Assembly (NCBI GenBank): GCA_965371855.1
Contig: CBDUZZ010000044.1
Location: 1 to 38,589, forward strand
Origin: JAADEM01 sp965371855
GTDB taxonomy: Bacteria > Bacteroidota > Bacteroidia > Bacteroidales > Marinilabiliaceae
DNA length: 38,589 nt
Direction of reading: 5' to 3'
In this document: positions 1 through 7,829 of the stretch, piece by piece
Position numbering within the stretch: the stretch's first letter is position 1
Layout: the number at the start of each line of letters is the position of its first letter
Position numbers and translations under genes: made by a program
The notes under the pieces: model-generated
What the model saw: the letters and a program-made list of their open reading frames with translations, nothing else
Database searches by the model: none
What the model was told of the DNA's origin: nothing

Positions 1-331
1 CGCTATTTGCAAAGCTGTACCAATGCCAGAAACGTAATCGTGGATTTTCTGAAGCTGATGGTACTATAAATGATGAATGGCGAATCAACCTGCTTGAAAC
101 ATTTTCAGTATAATTCCCACCCAAAACAGTTGCAGCACATTTATCACCTGCATAGGCAGCATTTGGGCCACTTGTGGGAATGCCAGCTTCCCATGTTCCA
201 GCATCAGTATTCCAGTCTGCTGTCCAGTCCCCCTCAAAGTCTTCAGACCAAAGAGTATTTGTACCTTGTGCATTTATTAATAAAATAGAAAATAAGAAAA
301 AAACGAACGTAAAGAGTAGATTTTTTTTCAT
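1..331 (-). CDS. Secreted protein, 5' part only (runs off left edge); MAM/jelly-roll-like adhesin or peptidase
   Basis: An open frame of 110 codons starts with ATG at 331 and continues past base 1 with no stop. The first about 22 residues form a signal peptide (MKKN start, hydrophobic LLFTFVFFLFSILLI core, cleavage after INAQ). The mature part holds SEDFEGDW, PTSGPNAAYAG and SENPRLRFWHWY. This style is common at the start of Bacteroidota secreted proteins with MAM-like or choice-of-anchor beta-sandwich modules, often ahead of peptidase or C-terminal sorting domains. Only the N-terminus is visible, so the catalytic or binding role cannot be told. No clear TAnnTTTG promoter box was found upstream. 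Confidence 0.7.
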   Translation of the reverse strand, partial: MKKNLLFTFVFFLFSILLINAQGTNTLWSEDFEGDWTADWNTDAGTWEAGIPTSGPNAAYAGDKCAATVLGGNYTENVSSRLIRHSSFIVPSASENPRLRFWHWYSFANS

Positions 332-684
332 GACGTAATATTTTAAGTTGTGAGTTTTGTTAAAATAAATTGGATGATGATAGTTTTTTCGAAATTTTTG
401 TTACGCAAGTTATGATATTATGTTTTTAATGTCAACCGTATAAATATGTTTTATAACATAGTTTTATTTCTGTATGCTAAGGAGAAAAGAGTTGAATTAA
501 ACTACAATGGTCAGGTTTGAGTTAGATTACAAATTGTCAGGAAAAACTAAATAATCATGAAAAAATGTCATAATGTATTGAAATTCAGATGACAAAGTGT
601 CTTTGTGTTGTGTGTTTCTATATATAGTAGGGTGTTTGAAGAATTAATTACGAATTACGAATTACGAATTGAAAATTACGAGAT
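332..684. other. Intergenic stretch without a supported gene
   Basis: About 350 AT-rich bases between a leftward secreted-protein gene and a rightward pseudogene. No convincing ORF was seen. It holds a small perfect hairpin (ACAAAG at 592-597, CTTTGT at 601-606) and, at its right end, the AATTACG heptamer repeats listed separately. Promoters for the leftward gene are expected here but none could be pinned down. Confidence 0.5.
646..680. repeat. AATTACG heptamer direct repeats
   Basis: Three perfect tandem copies of AATTACG lie at 646-652, 653-659 and 660-666. A partial copy (AATT) follows, and a fourth full copy sits at 674-680. The array ends five bases before the ATG of the ClpB-like pseudogene, where a leader would be expected, so it may mark the recombination or deletion edge that created the pseudogene. 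Confidence 0.85.
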
Positions 685-1137
685 ATGAAATTAGATAAAT
701 TTACAATAAAGGCTCTGGAGTCAATACAAAATGCATAGACATTTACTCAGCAGAAAAGCCATCAGGCAGTTGAGCCCGGACATCTGCTTAAAGGAATGTT
801 CAAAACCGATGAAGTAGTAGAAGCTGCCGGTAATCCGGTTACTTATCAGGCGGGTATTGAAGAGGTGACTTTTACAGGACGAATGGTTTGTATTGGTTAT
901 GCCAAAAATGAGATTAGTTTCTTAACCAAACTGTGGGTGCAGAAAGAATTGGACATTCTTGGTTCAAGAAATGCAACGCCCAAAGATTTTGAAGATGTCA
1001 TTTTACTATTGAAATCCGGTAATTTCCCAACGGAAATGGTTTTGAGTAAAGTGGTGTCTCCGGAAGAAGCATTTTTAGCTTTTAAGGAGTGGTCAGAGAA
1101 TCCGGGTGGAGTGTTTAAGATATTGTTGGAATTTTAG
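685..1137 (+). pseudogene. Chimeric pseudogene: ClpB N-terminal fragment with internal stop, fused to alcohol dehydrogenase C-terminus
   Basis: One frame runs from ATG 685 to the stop at 1135-1137, broken by a single TAG at 736-738. Codons 1-17 read MKLDKFTIKALESIQNA, and after the stop come QAVEPGHLLKG and MFKTDE. Together these match the start of the ClpB disaggregase, whose N domain has TIK.QEA and then EPGHLLKG. From about residue 44 the frame changes family. VVEAAGNPVTY, GRMVCIGYAK, KELDILGSRNA and the KEWSENPG tail are the C-terminal Rossmann part of a zinc-type medium-chain alcohol/polyol dehydrogenase, without its catalytic N-terminal domain. The TAG would be CAG (Gln) after one C-to-T change. 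The 3' end overlaps the convergent metallophosphatase gene by 23 bp. It is most likely a non-functional recombination product; an ORF from ATG 796 could still yield 113 residues. Confidence 0.65.
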
Positions 1138-2038
1138 GACTAAATAGTTCCGGCTCAGTTTCTTTATTTAACGGAATCTTTAATTGCAATACTCCAAGTC
1201 TCAGACCTCCCCATCCGACCTGGTGAACAATTACCTGCTTGTTGTGTCTGTTTGTAATCATATCCGGCTTATCCATAAAAGTGTGAGTGTGACCGCCAAT
1301 TATTATGTCAATATTTTTTGTGTTGTTAGCAAGAAAAATGTCGCTTATCTTATCGGATTTGTATTTATAACCCAAATGAGATAAACATATCACAAGGTTG
1401 CAGTTTTCTCTGTTTTTAAGGTGTGATGCGGTTTCTTCGGCTTTGCTCATAGGATCAGTATATCTCAGGTTTTTAATGTTTGATGGATCTGCCAGTCCAT
1501 TAAGGTCAATGCCTATTCCTGTTATTCCTATTTTTGTCTTCCCTTTTTTTATGATTTTATATGGTTGGTGTAGGTTTTGTAAAGGTGTTTTTGAAAGATC
1601 ATAGTTACAGTTAAGAAATGGGAAGTCGGCTTTTGATATCTGTTGTGCCAGCTCTTCTATTCCATTGTCAAATTCATGGTTGCCAAATGTTGATGCATCA
1701 TAGCCCATTTTATTCATCAGTTTTATCTCAAGCTCACCTTTGTAAAAATTAAAATATGGTGAGCCTTGAAAAAAATCCCCGGCATCCAAAAGCAGAACAT
1801 TGGGATGTGATTTTCTTATTTCATTTATCTTTTCTGCTATCCTGCTTAATCCACCCATACCGTAGAATTTTGGATGGTCTTTAGGGAAAGGATCTATCTG
1901 ACTGTGAAGGTCATTTGTGTGCAATATAGTGAGGTGCTCATAATTGGAGTTTTTACACATTGACAATGGAATGCCTGAGCCTATTGCCAATATTCCGGTT
2001 GATATATTTCGTATGAATTTTCTTCTGTTAGTCGGCAT
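1115..2038 (-). CDS. Exported metallophosphatase, catalytic (N-terminal) half of a split 5'-nucleotidase/UshA
   Basis: A 307-residue calcineurin-like phosphoesterase with the dinuclear-metal motifs in order: D43-x-H45 (HTNDLHS), LLDAGD 84-88, GNHE 119-122, H221 and GGHTH 248-252. The N-terminus (NRRKFIRN then a hydrophobic stretch to about 26) looks like a twin-arginine signal, so it probably acts in the periplasm. UshA/NadN-type enzymes remove phosphate from nucleotides. Here the substrate-binding 5_nucleotid_C domain is absent and is encoded by the preceding gene, whose end overlaps this start by 11 bp. Translational coupling and a two-subunit enzyme are likely. The last residues are read through DNA shared with the convergent pseudogene. 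Confidence 0.88.
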   Translation of the reverse strand: MPTNRRKFIRNISTGILAIGSGIPLSMCKNSNYEHLTILHTNDLHSQIDPFPKDHPKFYGMGGLSRIAEKINEIRKSHPNVLLLDAGDFFQGSPYFNFYKGELEIKLMNKMGYDASTFGNHEFDNGIEELAQQISKADFPFLNCNYDLSKTPLQNLHQPYKIIKKGKTKIGITGIGIDLNGLADPSNIKNLRYTDPMSKAEETASHLKNRENCNLVICLSHLGYKYKSDKISDIFLANNTKNIDIIIGGHTHTFMDKPDMITNRHNKQVIVHQVGWGGLRLGVLQLKIPLNKETEPELFSPKIPTIS

Positions 2039-2804
2039 AATAAATCCTTTTGTCGAGAGTTGAGTTAATCTGTTTTCCTTCGGTAGTAAATTTTTTAATC
2101 CTACTTATTATTACATCTCTTATCTTTATATCTGTTTTGTAACGCTCTTTGATTTTTGGCAGGAGAGCGTAGTTATCGCCACCGTTTGCAAGGTAATCAG
2201 CAGTTATTATGGTGTATGACTTTGCCATTTTTAATGGTTCGCCATTGATTTTAATATTAAAAGGTCTGTTGTTTTTAATGCCAAAGGAAGCTCCCGATAT
2301 CCCATCACCACCAATCTCTGTCATGTGCGTAAATAGTGCCTGTATTTGATGCCCAAAGAGAGTTAGTATAATAAGTTCGTTCTCAAAAGGCATGAGCCTG
2401 TATATATTTCCGACTGTTATTGACCCACGTTTTATTGGTGAGCGTAATCCTTTTACATTGATGATGCTTAATTTGGGTATGGGTAGATTCTTGTTTTTTG
2501 CAATTTCAATACCTTCAGCAAGTAAAATATCTGCAATGAAATTTGATAAGTAACTTTCAGGACGGCCTTTGGTCAGGTTCTGTTTAGAATAACCTATAAC
2601 CTTGTTCATCTTTTTTTCAATATGCTTCCTGTAAGGTTCTATTATTGATTCAGTCTCAGCAGACTTGCTTAGTGTTGAATCTATTGGTATGTAATGTTTA
2701 CCATTTGAAATTATTGAAGGGACCGGAGTGTTACAACTGATAAATATTATTAGTGTTATGTGTGATAATATCCGGGCTATTTTATATTTGGATTTTTGGC
2801 TCAT
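2028..2804 (-). CDS. Lipoprotein with 5'-nucleotidase C-terminal (substrate-binding) domain
   Basis: A 258-residue protein consisting of a lipoprotein signal (hydrophobic core, lipobox FISC with Cys24) and a stand-alone 5_nucleotid_C domain. Diagnostic pieces are INVKGLRSPIKRG, the family's N-x-G-(G/I)-R-x-x-(I/L) segment, and DYLANGGDNY, the nucleotide-base-binding loop. It has no metal centre, so it should work only with the metallophosphatase encoded directly downstream. In UshA both domains are one chain in the opposite order; here the C-domain gene is transcribed first. The lipid anchor would keep the complex at a membrane. This two-gene arrangement recurs in Bacteroidota. Confidence 0.87.
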   Translation of the reverse strand: MSQKSKYKIARILSHITLIIFISCNTPVPSIISNGKHYIPIDSTLSKSAETESIIEPYRKHIEKKMNKVIGYSKQNLTKGRPESYLSNFIADILLAEGIEIAKNKNLPIPKLSIINVKGLRSPIKRGSITVGNIYRLMPFENELIILTLFGHQIQALFTHMTEIGGDGISGASFGIKNNRPFNIKINGEPLKMAKSYTIITADYLANGGDNYALLPKIKERYKTDIKIRDVIISRIKKFTTEGKQINSTLDKRIYYAD

Positions 2805-2899
2805 TTGTTATTTCTCTATATGTCTGTAACTATATCCGTAAATAGTATTTAAATTGTCAATGCAGAAACAAATCTAATTAATATACCTGATAAACTTGA

Positions 2900-2929
2900 T
2901 TTGTTGTGCTGTTAAAAACAGTACATTTG
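2900..2929 (+). promoter_or_regulatory. Bacteroidota-type promoter of the uracil-DNA glycosylase gene
   Basis: TTTG at 2900-2903 (-33 box) and TACATTTG at 2922-2929 (-7 box, consensus TAnnTTTG) are separated by 18 nt. The predicted start of transcription is near 2935, which leaves a leader of only about 10 nt before the ATG at 2946. Both boxes match the primary sigma factor pattern of this phylum. Confidence 0.6.
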
Positions 2930-2945
2930 CATTAAATACATATTT

Positions 2946-3680
2946 ATGAGTAAGTTTTTGGAACAACTATATGCTCCGGTTCATGAATCCTGGAAAGGAT
3001 TTTTATCAGAGCAGATTATTGAACAATTAGAGAGGATAGAAGAAAGTACTATTAATGTTTCTGATGAATTTACACCAAAGATTTCAAGAGTATTGCATTT
3101 TATGACTAATGACCTGGAAAGTGCTAAAGTAGTTATAATTGGCCAGGATCCTTATCCACAATTTGGTGTTGCAACAGGACGTGCATTTGAGGTGGCAACC
3201 CTAAACAGTTGGGATGCAAAATTCCGTAATGTGTCTTTGAAAAATATTATCAGGACTGTTTATGCTGCTTATGAGGGTGAATATCTTACCTATAATCAGA
3301 TAAAGCAAAAGATAAACGGTAATCTGTTTGACATGTCATTTTCAGTATTGCCTCCCAATCAACTGTTCAAGAGTTGGGAAAAACAGGGTGTATTATTGCT
3401 TAATACCTCTTTTACGTGTGAAGTTGGCAATCCCGGAAGCCATTCTAAACACTGGAGCAATTTTACTGCTTCACTTCTTTCGTATATTAATGAGAGAAAT
3501 CCAGATATTGTTTGGTTCTTATGGGGTAATCATGCAAAAAATATAACGTCACATCTGAATATGAAAAATGTGTTTGTCTCAAATCATCCAATGATATGTA
3601 AAAAATGTGAAGGTGACTTTTTGTTCGGAAAAGTAAATATGTTTGCTGAAACGAAAGACCGTATCAATTGGAAGGGTTAA
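2946..3680 (+). CDS. Divergent uracil-DNA glycosylase (Ung superfamily)
   Basis: A 244-residue protein of the fold that flips uracil out of DNA and starts base-excision repair. GQDPYP at 66-71 contains the catalytic Asp68, LLNTSFT matches the Ung beta-strand LLNT.LTV, and NHPM near 213-216 is the counterpart of the HPS leucine-loop motif. It departs from classical Ung: the tyrosine of GQDPY is followed by Pro where Ung has His, VATGRAFEV replaces the QAHGLCFSV segment, and the final loop contains ICKKCEGDFLFG. It therefore belongs to a separate subgroup and I give no symbol. It has its own promoter and converges on yaaA. Confidence 0.82.
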   Translation: MSKFLEQLYAPVHESWKGFLSEQIIEQLERIEESTINVSDEFTPKISRVLHFMTNDLESAKVVIIGQDPYPQFGVATGRAFEVATLNSWDAKFRNVSLKNIIRTVYAAYEGEYLTYNQIKQKINGNLFDMSFSVLPPNQLFKSWEKQGVLLLNTSFTCEVGNPGSHSKHWSNFTASLLSYINERNPDIVWFLWGNHAKNITSHLNMKNVFVSNHPMICKKCEGDFLFGKVNMFAETKDRINWKG

Positions 3681-3684
3681 TGTG

Positions 3685-3742
3685 ATGATGTGATGATTTG
3701 AAGGTAGTAACTCATCAACTTATTACCAAATCATCACATCAT
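3685..3742. terminator. Perfect 16-bp inverted repeat between convergent genes (possible bidirectional terminator)
   Basis: ATGATGTGATGATTTG at 3685-3700 pairs perfectly with CAAATCATCACATCAT at 3727-3742, enclosing 26 nt. It fills the 61-nt gap between the stops of the glycosylase gene and yaaA and touches the yaaA stop codon. There is no clean T-tract, so it may be an intergenic repeat that stops transcription from both sides rather than a classic intrinsic terminator. Confidence 0.5.
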
Positions 3743-4515
3743 TACTGGTATTCTCTTGTAAAAACCGGTTTATCAGGAGTCGATAAATTACTGTTGTAAT
3801 AATAGCCTTCTTCATTGAACCCTAAAAGCTCTTCCGGGTTGGTGATTTTATTTTTAAGTATATATCTTGTCATTAATCCGCGAGCTTTTTTTGCATATAT
3901 GCTAATGACTTTATATTCTCCGTTTTTTGAGTTTTTGAATATTGGTGTAACTATTTTTGCTTTAAGTTTTTTTGTATTTATGCTTTTAAAATACTCATTT
4001 GATGCCAGGTTGACAAGTATCTCGGAGTTGTTTTCTTCCATATCCTGGTTTAAAAGTTGTGTAATCTTATCACCCCAAAATTTGTAAAGGTTAACTCCTT
4101 TAGAGTTGTGAAGTTTTGTGCCCATTTCAAGCCGGTATGGTAAAATTAAATCCAAAGGACGCAATAAACCATAAAAACCGGAAAGTATTGTAAGATGTTT
4201 TTGGGCATAATTTATTATGTCAGATGAGAGATTATAAGCATTCAAACCTGTAAATACTTCTCCTTTAAATGCATAAATTGCCTGACGTGCCTCATCCGGT
4301 GAATAGGGGTAATGCCAGTTCTGATAACGATCGTAATTGAGTTTTGCCAGAGAGGAACTTATATTCATTATATCTTCCAGTTCTTTTCTGCTTTTCTTTT
4401 TTAATATTTTGGATAGAGCATAAGTTTCATCAGGGAAACGAATATCAGTATGTTTGTTAACAGGTATTTTGGATTTAAGATCAATTGTTTTAGCCGGAGA
4501 GATTATTAGGTGCAT
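3742..4515 (-). CDS. yaaA: YaaA-family peroxide-stress protein (DUF328)
   Basis: A 257-residue protein, the usual family length, opening with MHLIISPAKTID and containing NYDRYQNW, YAFKGEVFTGL, LSGFYGLLRPLDLI, PYRLEMGTKL and LVNLASNEYFKS, all hallmarks of YaaA. In Escherichia coli YaaA limits intracellular free iron during hydrogen peroxide stress and has a DNA-binding helix-hairpin-helix fold. The near-terminal FNEEGYYYN is also typical. The gene is monocistronic and convergent with the glycosylase gene. Confidence 0.92.
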   Translation of the reverse strand: MHLIISPAKTIDLKSKIPVNKHTDIRFPDETYALSKILKKKSRKELEDIMNISSSLAKLNYDRYQNWHYPYSPDEARQAIYAFKGEVFTGLNAYNLSSDIINYAQKHLTILSGFYGLLRPLDLILPYRLEMGTKLHNSKGVNLYKFWGDKITQLLNQDMEENNSEILVNLASNEYFKSINTKKLKAKIVTPIFKNSKNGEYKVISIYAKKARGLMTRYILKNKITNPEELLGFNEEGYYYNSNLSTPDKPVFTREYQ

Positions 4516-4709
4516 GATTACATATTTTTAGTTTTAAACAAATTTCTATTCATAAAGTTTTTAAACAAATTGCGAATTTAATTTTATTAACTTCAACATT
4601 AAATATAAATGATAAAAAAGGATTTATAACTTTTTATTGATCTTTTCGTATAATAAAATTGTTTGTTTATGTAAATTTATATGGCGTTTGTAAAAATAAC
4701 TTTAATACA

Positions 4710-5849
4710 ATGAAAATTATAACCAAGCCAATTATTAGTGTTCTTTTAATAAGCTTTTTAGTTGTCTTAAATATTAATGTTTTTTCTCAGGATAATGAAA
4801 AAGCAGTAGTTGAAAAGCTATCGGAGAAAGACAGAAATAAAGTGGCAAAAGCAGAAAAATTGCTTTCTAAAGGTATTTTGATATTAAAAGAAGCATCAGG
4901 ATATGATGTGGAAATTGCTGCGATGAAAGATGTCGAAGGAAGGTTAAAAATGCGGAAGATAAATAAGTTGGAAAAAAAGTCAAATAGTATAAAGATCAAA
5001 GCATCAAAATATTTACAGGATGGATATAAGAAAAAGGTGAAAGTTTATGAATCTGTTTTAAAGGATTCAAGAAAATTAAATCCACAATTGGCATCCAGGC
5101 TAAAAGAGGTTGAGTTTAACTCTGATAAGAAAATCAAAAAATCAAAAAAACTTTACCGAAAAGCCAATGATATGGCTTCTAAAAGCAAAGCCGTAGAATA
5201 TTTCGAGATAGGACATAAAAACTATCAAGAGGCCATTGTACTTCTTTGTGAAGGACTCGCTGTTGTTTTTGAGATTGAACCCAGGGAAGTAGTGAATGAT
5301 GCAGTGGCTGAAAAAGATACTTTGCAGGTGGATGAATCCTCGATAGAGAAAGAAGTAGAAACAGTACCTGAAGGTAATGCAACTGATTCAACAGAAGTAA
5401 CAACAACTAATGCAATTGCTAATCCGGCAGTTACAGGAGGAGTTGTTGCAGCTACTACTGCAGCAGCTGTTGTGGCTGTTAGTAAAGATACAGTAAGTGA
5501 TGAGAATGATTCTGCTGTAAAAGAGACAGAGGAAGAGGTCATTGCTGAAGATACGACATCTTTGGATGCCGAACCACAGGATGAAAAAAGTGGGGATGTG
5601 TTTTTTACTATTCAATTTATGGCCGATAAAAAATCTGTATCACCAGCACAATTGAAAGCAAAGTATGTTGGCGATAAGGAGGTGATAGAGATGAATACTG
5701 ATGGCTGGTATCGTTATTCTGTAGGGAAGTTTACAAATCTGGAGGAAGCTAAAGGGGTAATGAAAACAGAAGGGATAAAAGGATTTATAGTGGCCTATAA
5801 AAATGGAGAAAGAATAACTGTTAGTGATGCTCTTGAATTATTGAAATAA
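4710..5849 (+). CDS. Exported coiled-coil protein with C-terminal SPOR-like domain (copy 1)
   Basis: I chose ATG 4710 over the in-frame ATG 4659 because it begins a clean signal peptide (MKIITK, then ISVLLISFLVVLNI, cleavage after VFSQ). The 379-residue product has a Lys/Glu-rich helical region (about 25-185) with EKLLSKGILILKEA and repeated KKSKKL-type segments. A low-complexity Glu/Thr/Ala/Val linker follows, with an Ala/Val stretch around VVAATTAAAVVAV. The last about 80 residues are SPOR-like (VFFTIQFMADK, GWYRYSVGKF, AKGVMKTEGIKGFIVAYKNG). SPOR domains bind denuded peptidoglycan glycan, so this may tie the cell wall to the barrel encoded 34 nt downstream. It is paralogous to the gene at 6861. 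Confidence 0.78.
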   Translation: MKIITKPIISVLLISFLVVLNINVFSQDNEKAVVEKLSEKDRNKVAKAEKLLSKGILILKEASGYDVEIAAMKDVEGRLKMRKINKLEKKSNSIKIKASKYLQDGYKKKVKVYESVLKDSRKLNPQLASRLKEVEFNSDKKIKKSKKLYRKANDMASKSKAVEYFEIGHKNYQEAIVLLCEGLAVVFEIEPREVVNDAVAEKDTLQVDESSIEKEVETVPEGNATDSTEVTTTNAIANPAVTGGVVAATTAAAVVAVSKDTVSDENDSAVKETEEEVIAEDTTSLDAEPQDEKSGDVFFTIQFMADKKSVSPAQLKAKYVGDKEVIEMNTDGWYRYSVGKFTNLEEAKGVMKTEGIKGFIVAYKNGERITVSDALELLK

Positions 5850-5883
5850 TTATTAATCTTATAAATATTTAAATACACACAAA

Positions 5884-6852
5884 ATGAGAAAAATTATTTT
5901 TGTTTTATTAATCTTATCAATTTCATTGTCAAACTCTTTTGCTCAAAAGCAGATAATAGATTTTTTAAATGCCGGAGTTGAAGATGCTAATGCTCTGGGG
6001 CAGGCATATCTGGAGCCATATGGAGAGATGCTTGGTGTAAACCTGAACGGCGGATGGTATAATTCTGCCAAAGTTCATAAGCTTTTGGGATTTGATGTTA
6101 TGTTCTCAGCCAGTTACACAACAGTTCCTACTGCAGGAAAAAGTTTTGATTCCAATAATATTGGTTTACAAACTGTTTCAGCGAAAGGTGATGGTATAAC
6201 TCCTACAATGGCAGGTAGTGATTCAGAATCTCAAGTATTTGTGGATAACTTAACACAATCGGATGTGTTAACAATTAAAGGTAGCGGCCTTAACTTTTTT
6301 GTAAGTCCAATGTTACAGGCTTCTGTAGGATTGCCATTTCATACCGAGATTATTGGTCGTTTCATGCCTAAGGTGAATATGTACGATTATGGCAAAGTTT
6401 CTCTTTGGGGGTTGGGTGTAAAGCACTCATTAAAGGATTATATCCCATTCGTAAAACGTGTACCTATGTTGCAACTCTCTGTTTTGGGTGCTTATACTAA
6501 TTTCAGTTCAAATATTGGAGTTGAGTATGGTGATGATTCTGGTGACCTTGAAATTGGGGCTAATGCTTATACGGCTCGTGCCCTTGTAGGAATAAATATT
6601 CCTGTTGTTTGTTTTTATGCGGGTGTGGGATATGGAAATACAAATAGTAATTTTGATGTAAAAGGTTCTTTTGCTGGTATCCCCGGCGAGATAGGAATTG
6701 TAGAAAACCCAATATCATTAGCTTATACAACTGACGGATTTGATTTTAATGTGGGGATGAGATTGAGATTTGCAGTATTTGCTATTTATGCAGACTACAC
6801 AGTTGGTGAATATTCTGTTATTACTGCCGGGGTAGGACTTAATTTCAGATAA
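5884..6852 (+). CDS. DUF6588-type outer-membrane beta-barrel protein (copy 1)
   Basis: A 322-residue exported protein with a signal peptide ending SNSFAQ. The mature start (IIDFLNAGVEDANALGQAYLEPYGEMLG, quoted here only by position 23-50) is followed by NGGWYNSAKVHK and many alternating hydrophobic strands ending in an aromatic (final GVGLNFR). That is typical of a small outer-membrane barrel. GVKHSLKDYIPF and VPMLQLSVLGAYTNFSS are near-identical in the paralogue at 7826. DUF6588 proteins have no known function. It lies between two SPOR genes in an apparent four-gene operon, suggesting that barrel and SPOR protein form a wall-to-outer-membrane pair. Confidence is high for the class, low for any role. 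Confidence 0.72.
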   Translation: MRKIIFVLLILSISLSNSFAQKQIIDFLNAGVEDANALGQAYLEPYGEMLGVNLNGGWYNSAKVHKLLGFDVMFSASYTTVPTAGKSFDSNNIGLQTVSAKGDGITPTMAGSDSESQVFVDNLTQSDVLTIKGSGLNFFVSPMLQASVGLPFHTEIIGRFMPKVNMYDYGKVSLWGLGVKHSLKDYIPFVKRVPMLQLSVLGAYTNFSSNIGVEYGDDSGDLEIGANAYTARALVGINIPVVCFYAGVGYGNTNSNFDVKGSFAGIPGEIGIVENPISLAYTTDGFDFNVGMRLRFAVFAIYADYTVGEYSVITAGVGLNFR

Positions 6853-6860
6853 TAACAATC

Positions 6861-7829
6861 ATGCAACAATCGCTTTTTTATATTAAACTATTCATTGTGG
6901 GTTTCATCATGTTTCTTTCGTTTGAATCGAAAGGACAATCTCATAATGATCTAAAAAGCATATTGTCTAATCCTGAATATGAAAAATATCAAAAAGCTGA
7001 AAAGCTGATTTCTAAAGGTATGTTAATAGTTGAACCAATGGGTTCAGGGGAGATGAAAAAAAGCCGGTCAAAGCAGGCGCAACGTGAAGCGAATCTAAAA
7101 AAGGAGCAAGCATATATTATACTGAAGGATGGTTATAATAAAAAGCTAAATCTATACAGTTCGTATCTTGATCGGTATCTGGTGGACAATAAGAGACTAT
7201 CAGAAAGTAACAGTCATGAGATAAATGAAATACAATCTTTGATTGAGAATAACAAATCTAAATCACAAAAACTGTATTCAAAGTCACATAACACATCAAA
7301 GCTAACCAATACAATAAAACTGCAGGAGGAGGCGCAAAAATTACAGTTAGATGCGATAGCTTCTGCTGAAGAGGGGCTGGTGCGAATACAAAGTTTTAAA
7401 GCTGCTCCTGAAAAGAAACAGGAAAAAGTTGTGGAACATCAAATGGTCACTGAAGCAGAACCTGAAAAACCTGTTGAGGCTGTAGTACCTGTTGCTGTGG
7501 TTGCAGTTGCAGAAACCCAAAAAGAGAAAGTAGAAGAGAAACCTCCCAAATCCATTGAGACTGTTGATGTCTATTTCACTATTCAGATTATGGCAGATAA
7601 AGTACCTGTTAATGTAACCAGACAAAGAATGGTGTATAAAGGAAACAGAAAAGTAATGGAGAACAGAGGTGATAGTTGGTATCGATATTCGGTAGGTAAG
7701 TTTTCTTCTTATACTGAGGCTGCTGCAGCAATGAAGAGTGAGGGTATTAAAGGTTATGTTGTTGCATACAATGGCAGCGAAAGAATTTCAACATCGGAGG
7801 CTAAAAAGATATTGGGAGGAGTGAAATGA
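6861..7829 (+). CDS. Exported coiled-coil protein with C-terminal SPOR-like domain (copy 2)
   Basis: A 322-residue paralogue of the 4710 product. It starts 8 nt after the barrel gene and overlaps the next gene by 4 nt (ATGA). It has a signal peptide (hydrophobic FIVGFIMFLSF, cleavage near SKGQ), a helical region with YQKAEKLISKGMLIVE and LKDGYNKKLNLY (equivalent to AEKLLSKGILILKE and LQDGYKKKVKVY in copy 1), and a Glu/Pro/Val-rich linker. The SPOR-like end has YFTIQIMADK, SWYRYSVGKF and MKSEGIKGYVVAYNG. The linker is about 60 residues shorter than in copy 1, so the copies diverged mostly in the spacer. The role is inferred as peptidoglycan binding. Confidence 0.78.
   Translation: MQQSLFYIKLFIVGFIMFLSFESKGQSHNDLKSILSNPEYEKYQKAEKLISKGMLIVEPMGSGEMKKSRSKQAQREANLKKEQAYIILKDGYNKKLNLYSSYLDRYLVDNKRLSESNSHEINEIQSLIENNKSKSQKLYSKSHNTSKLTNTIKLQEEAQKLQLDAIASAEEGLVRIQSFKAAPEKKQEKVVEHQMVTEAEPEKPVEAVVPVAVVAVAETQKEKVEEKPPKSIETVDVYFTIQIMADKVPVNVTRQRMVYKGNRKVMENRGDSWYRYSVGKFSSYTEAAAAMKSEGIKGYVVAYNGSERISTSEAKKILGGVK

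Noticed and set aside
4659..4709. Upstream start of SPOR copy 1
   Set aside because: It would add 17 residues in front of a complete signal peptide that begins at ATG 4710.
5179..5615. Several minus-strand frames across the SPOR gene linker
   Set aside because: They are shadows of the low-complexity Glu/Thr/Ala/Val coding region on the plus strand.
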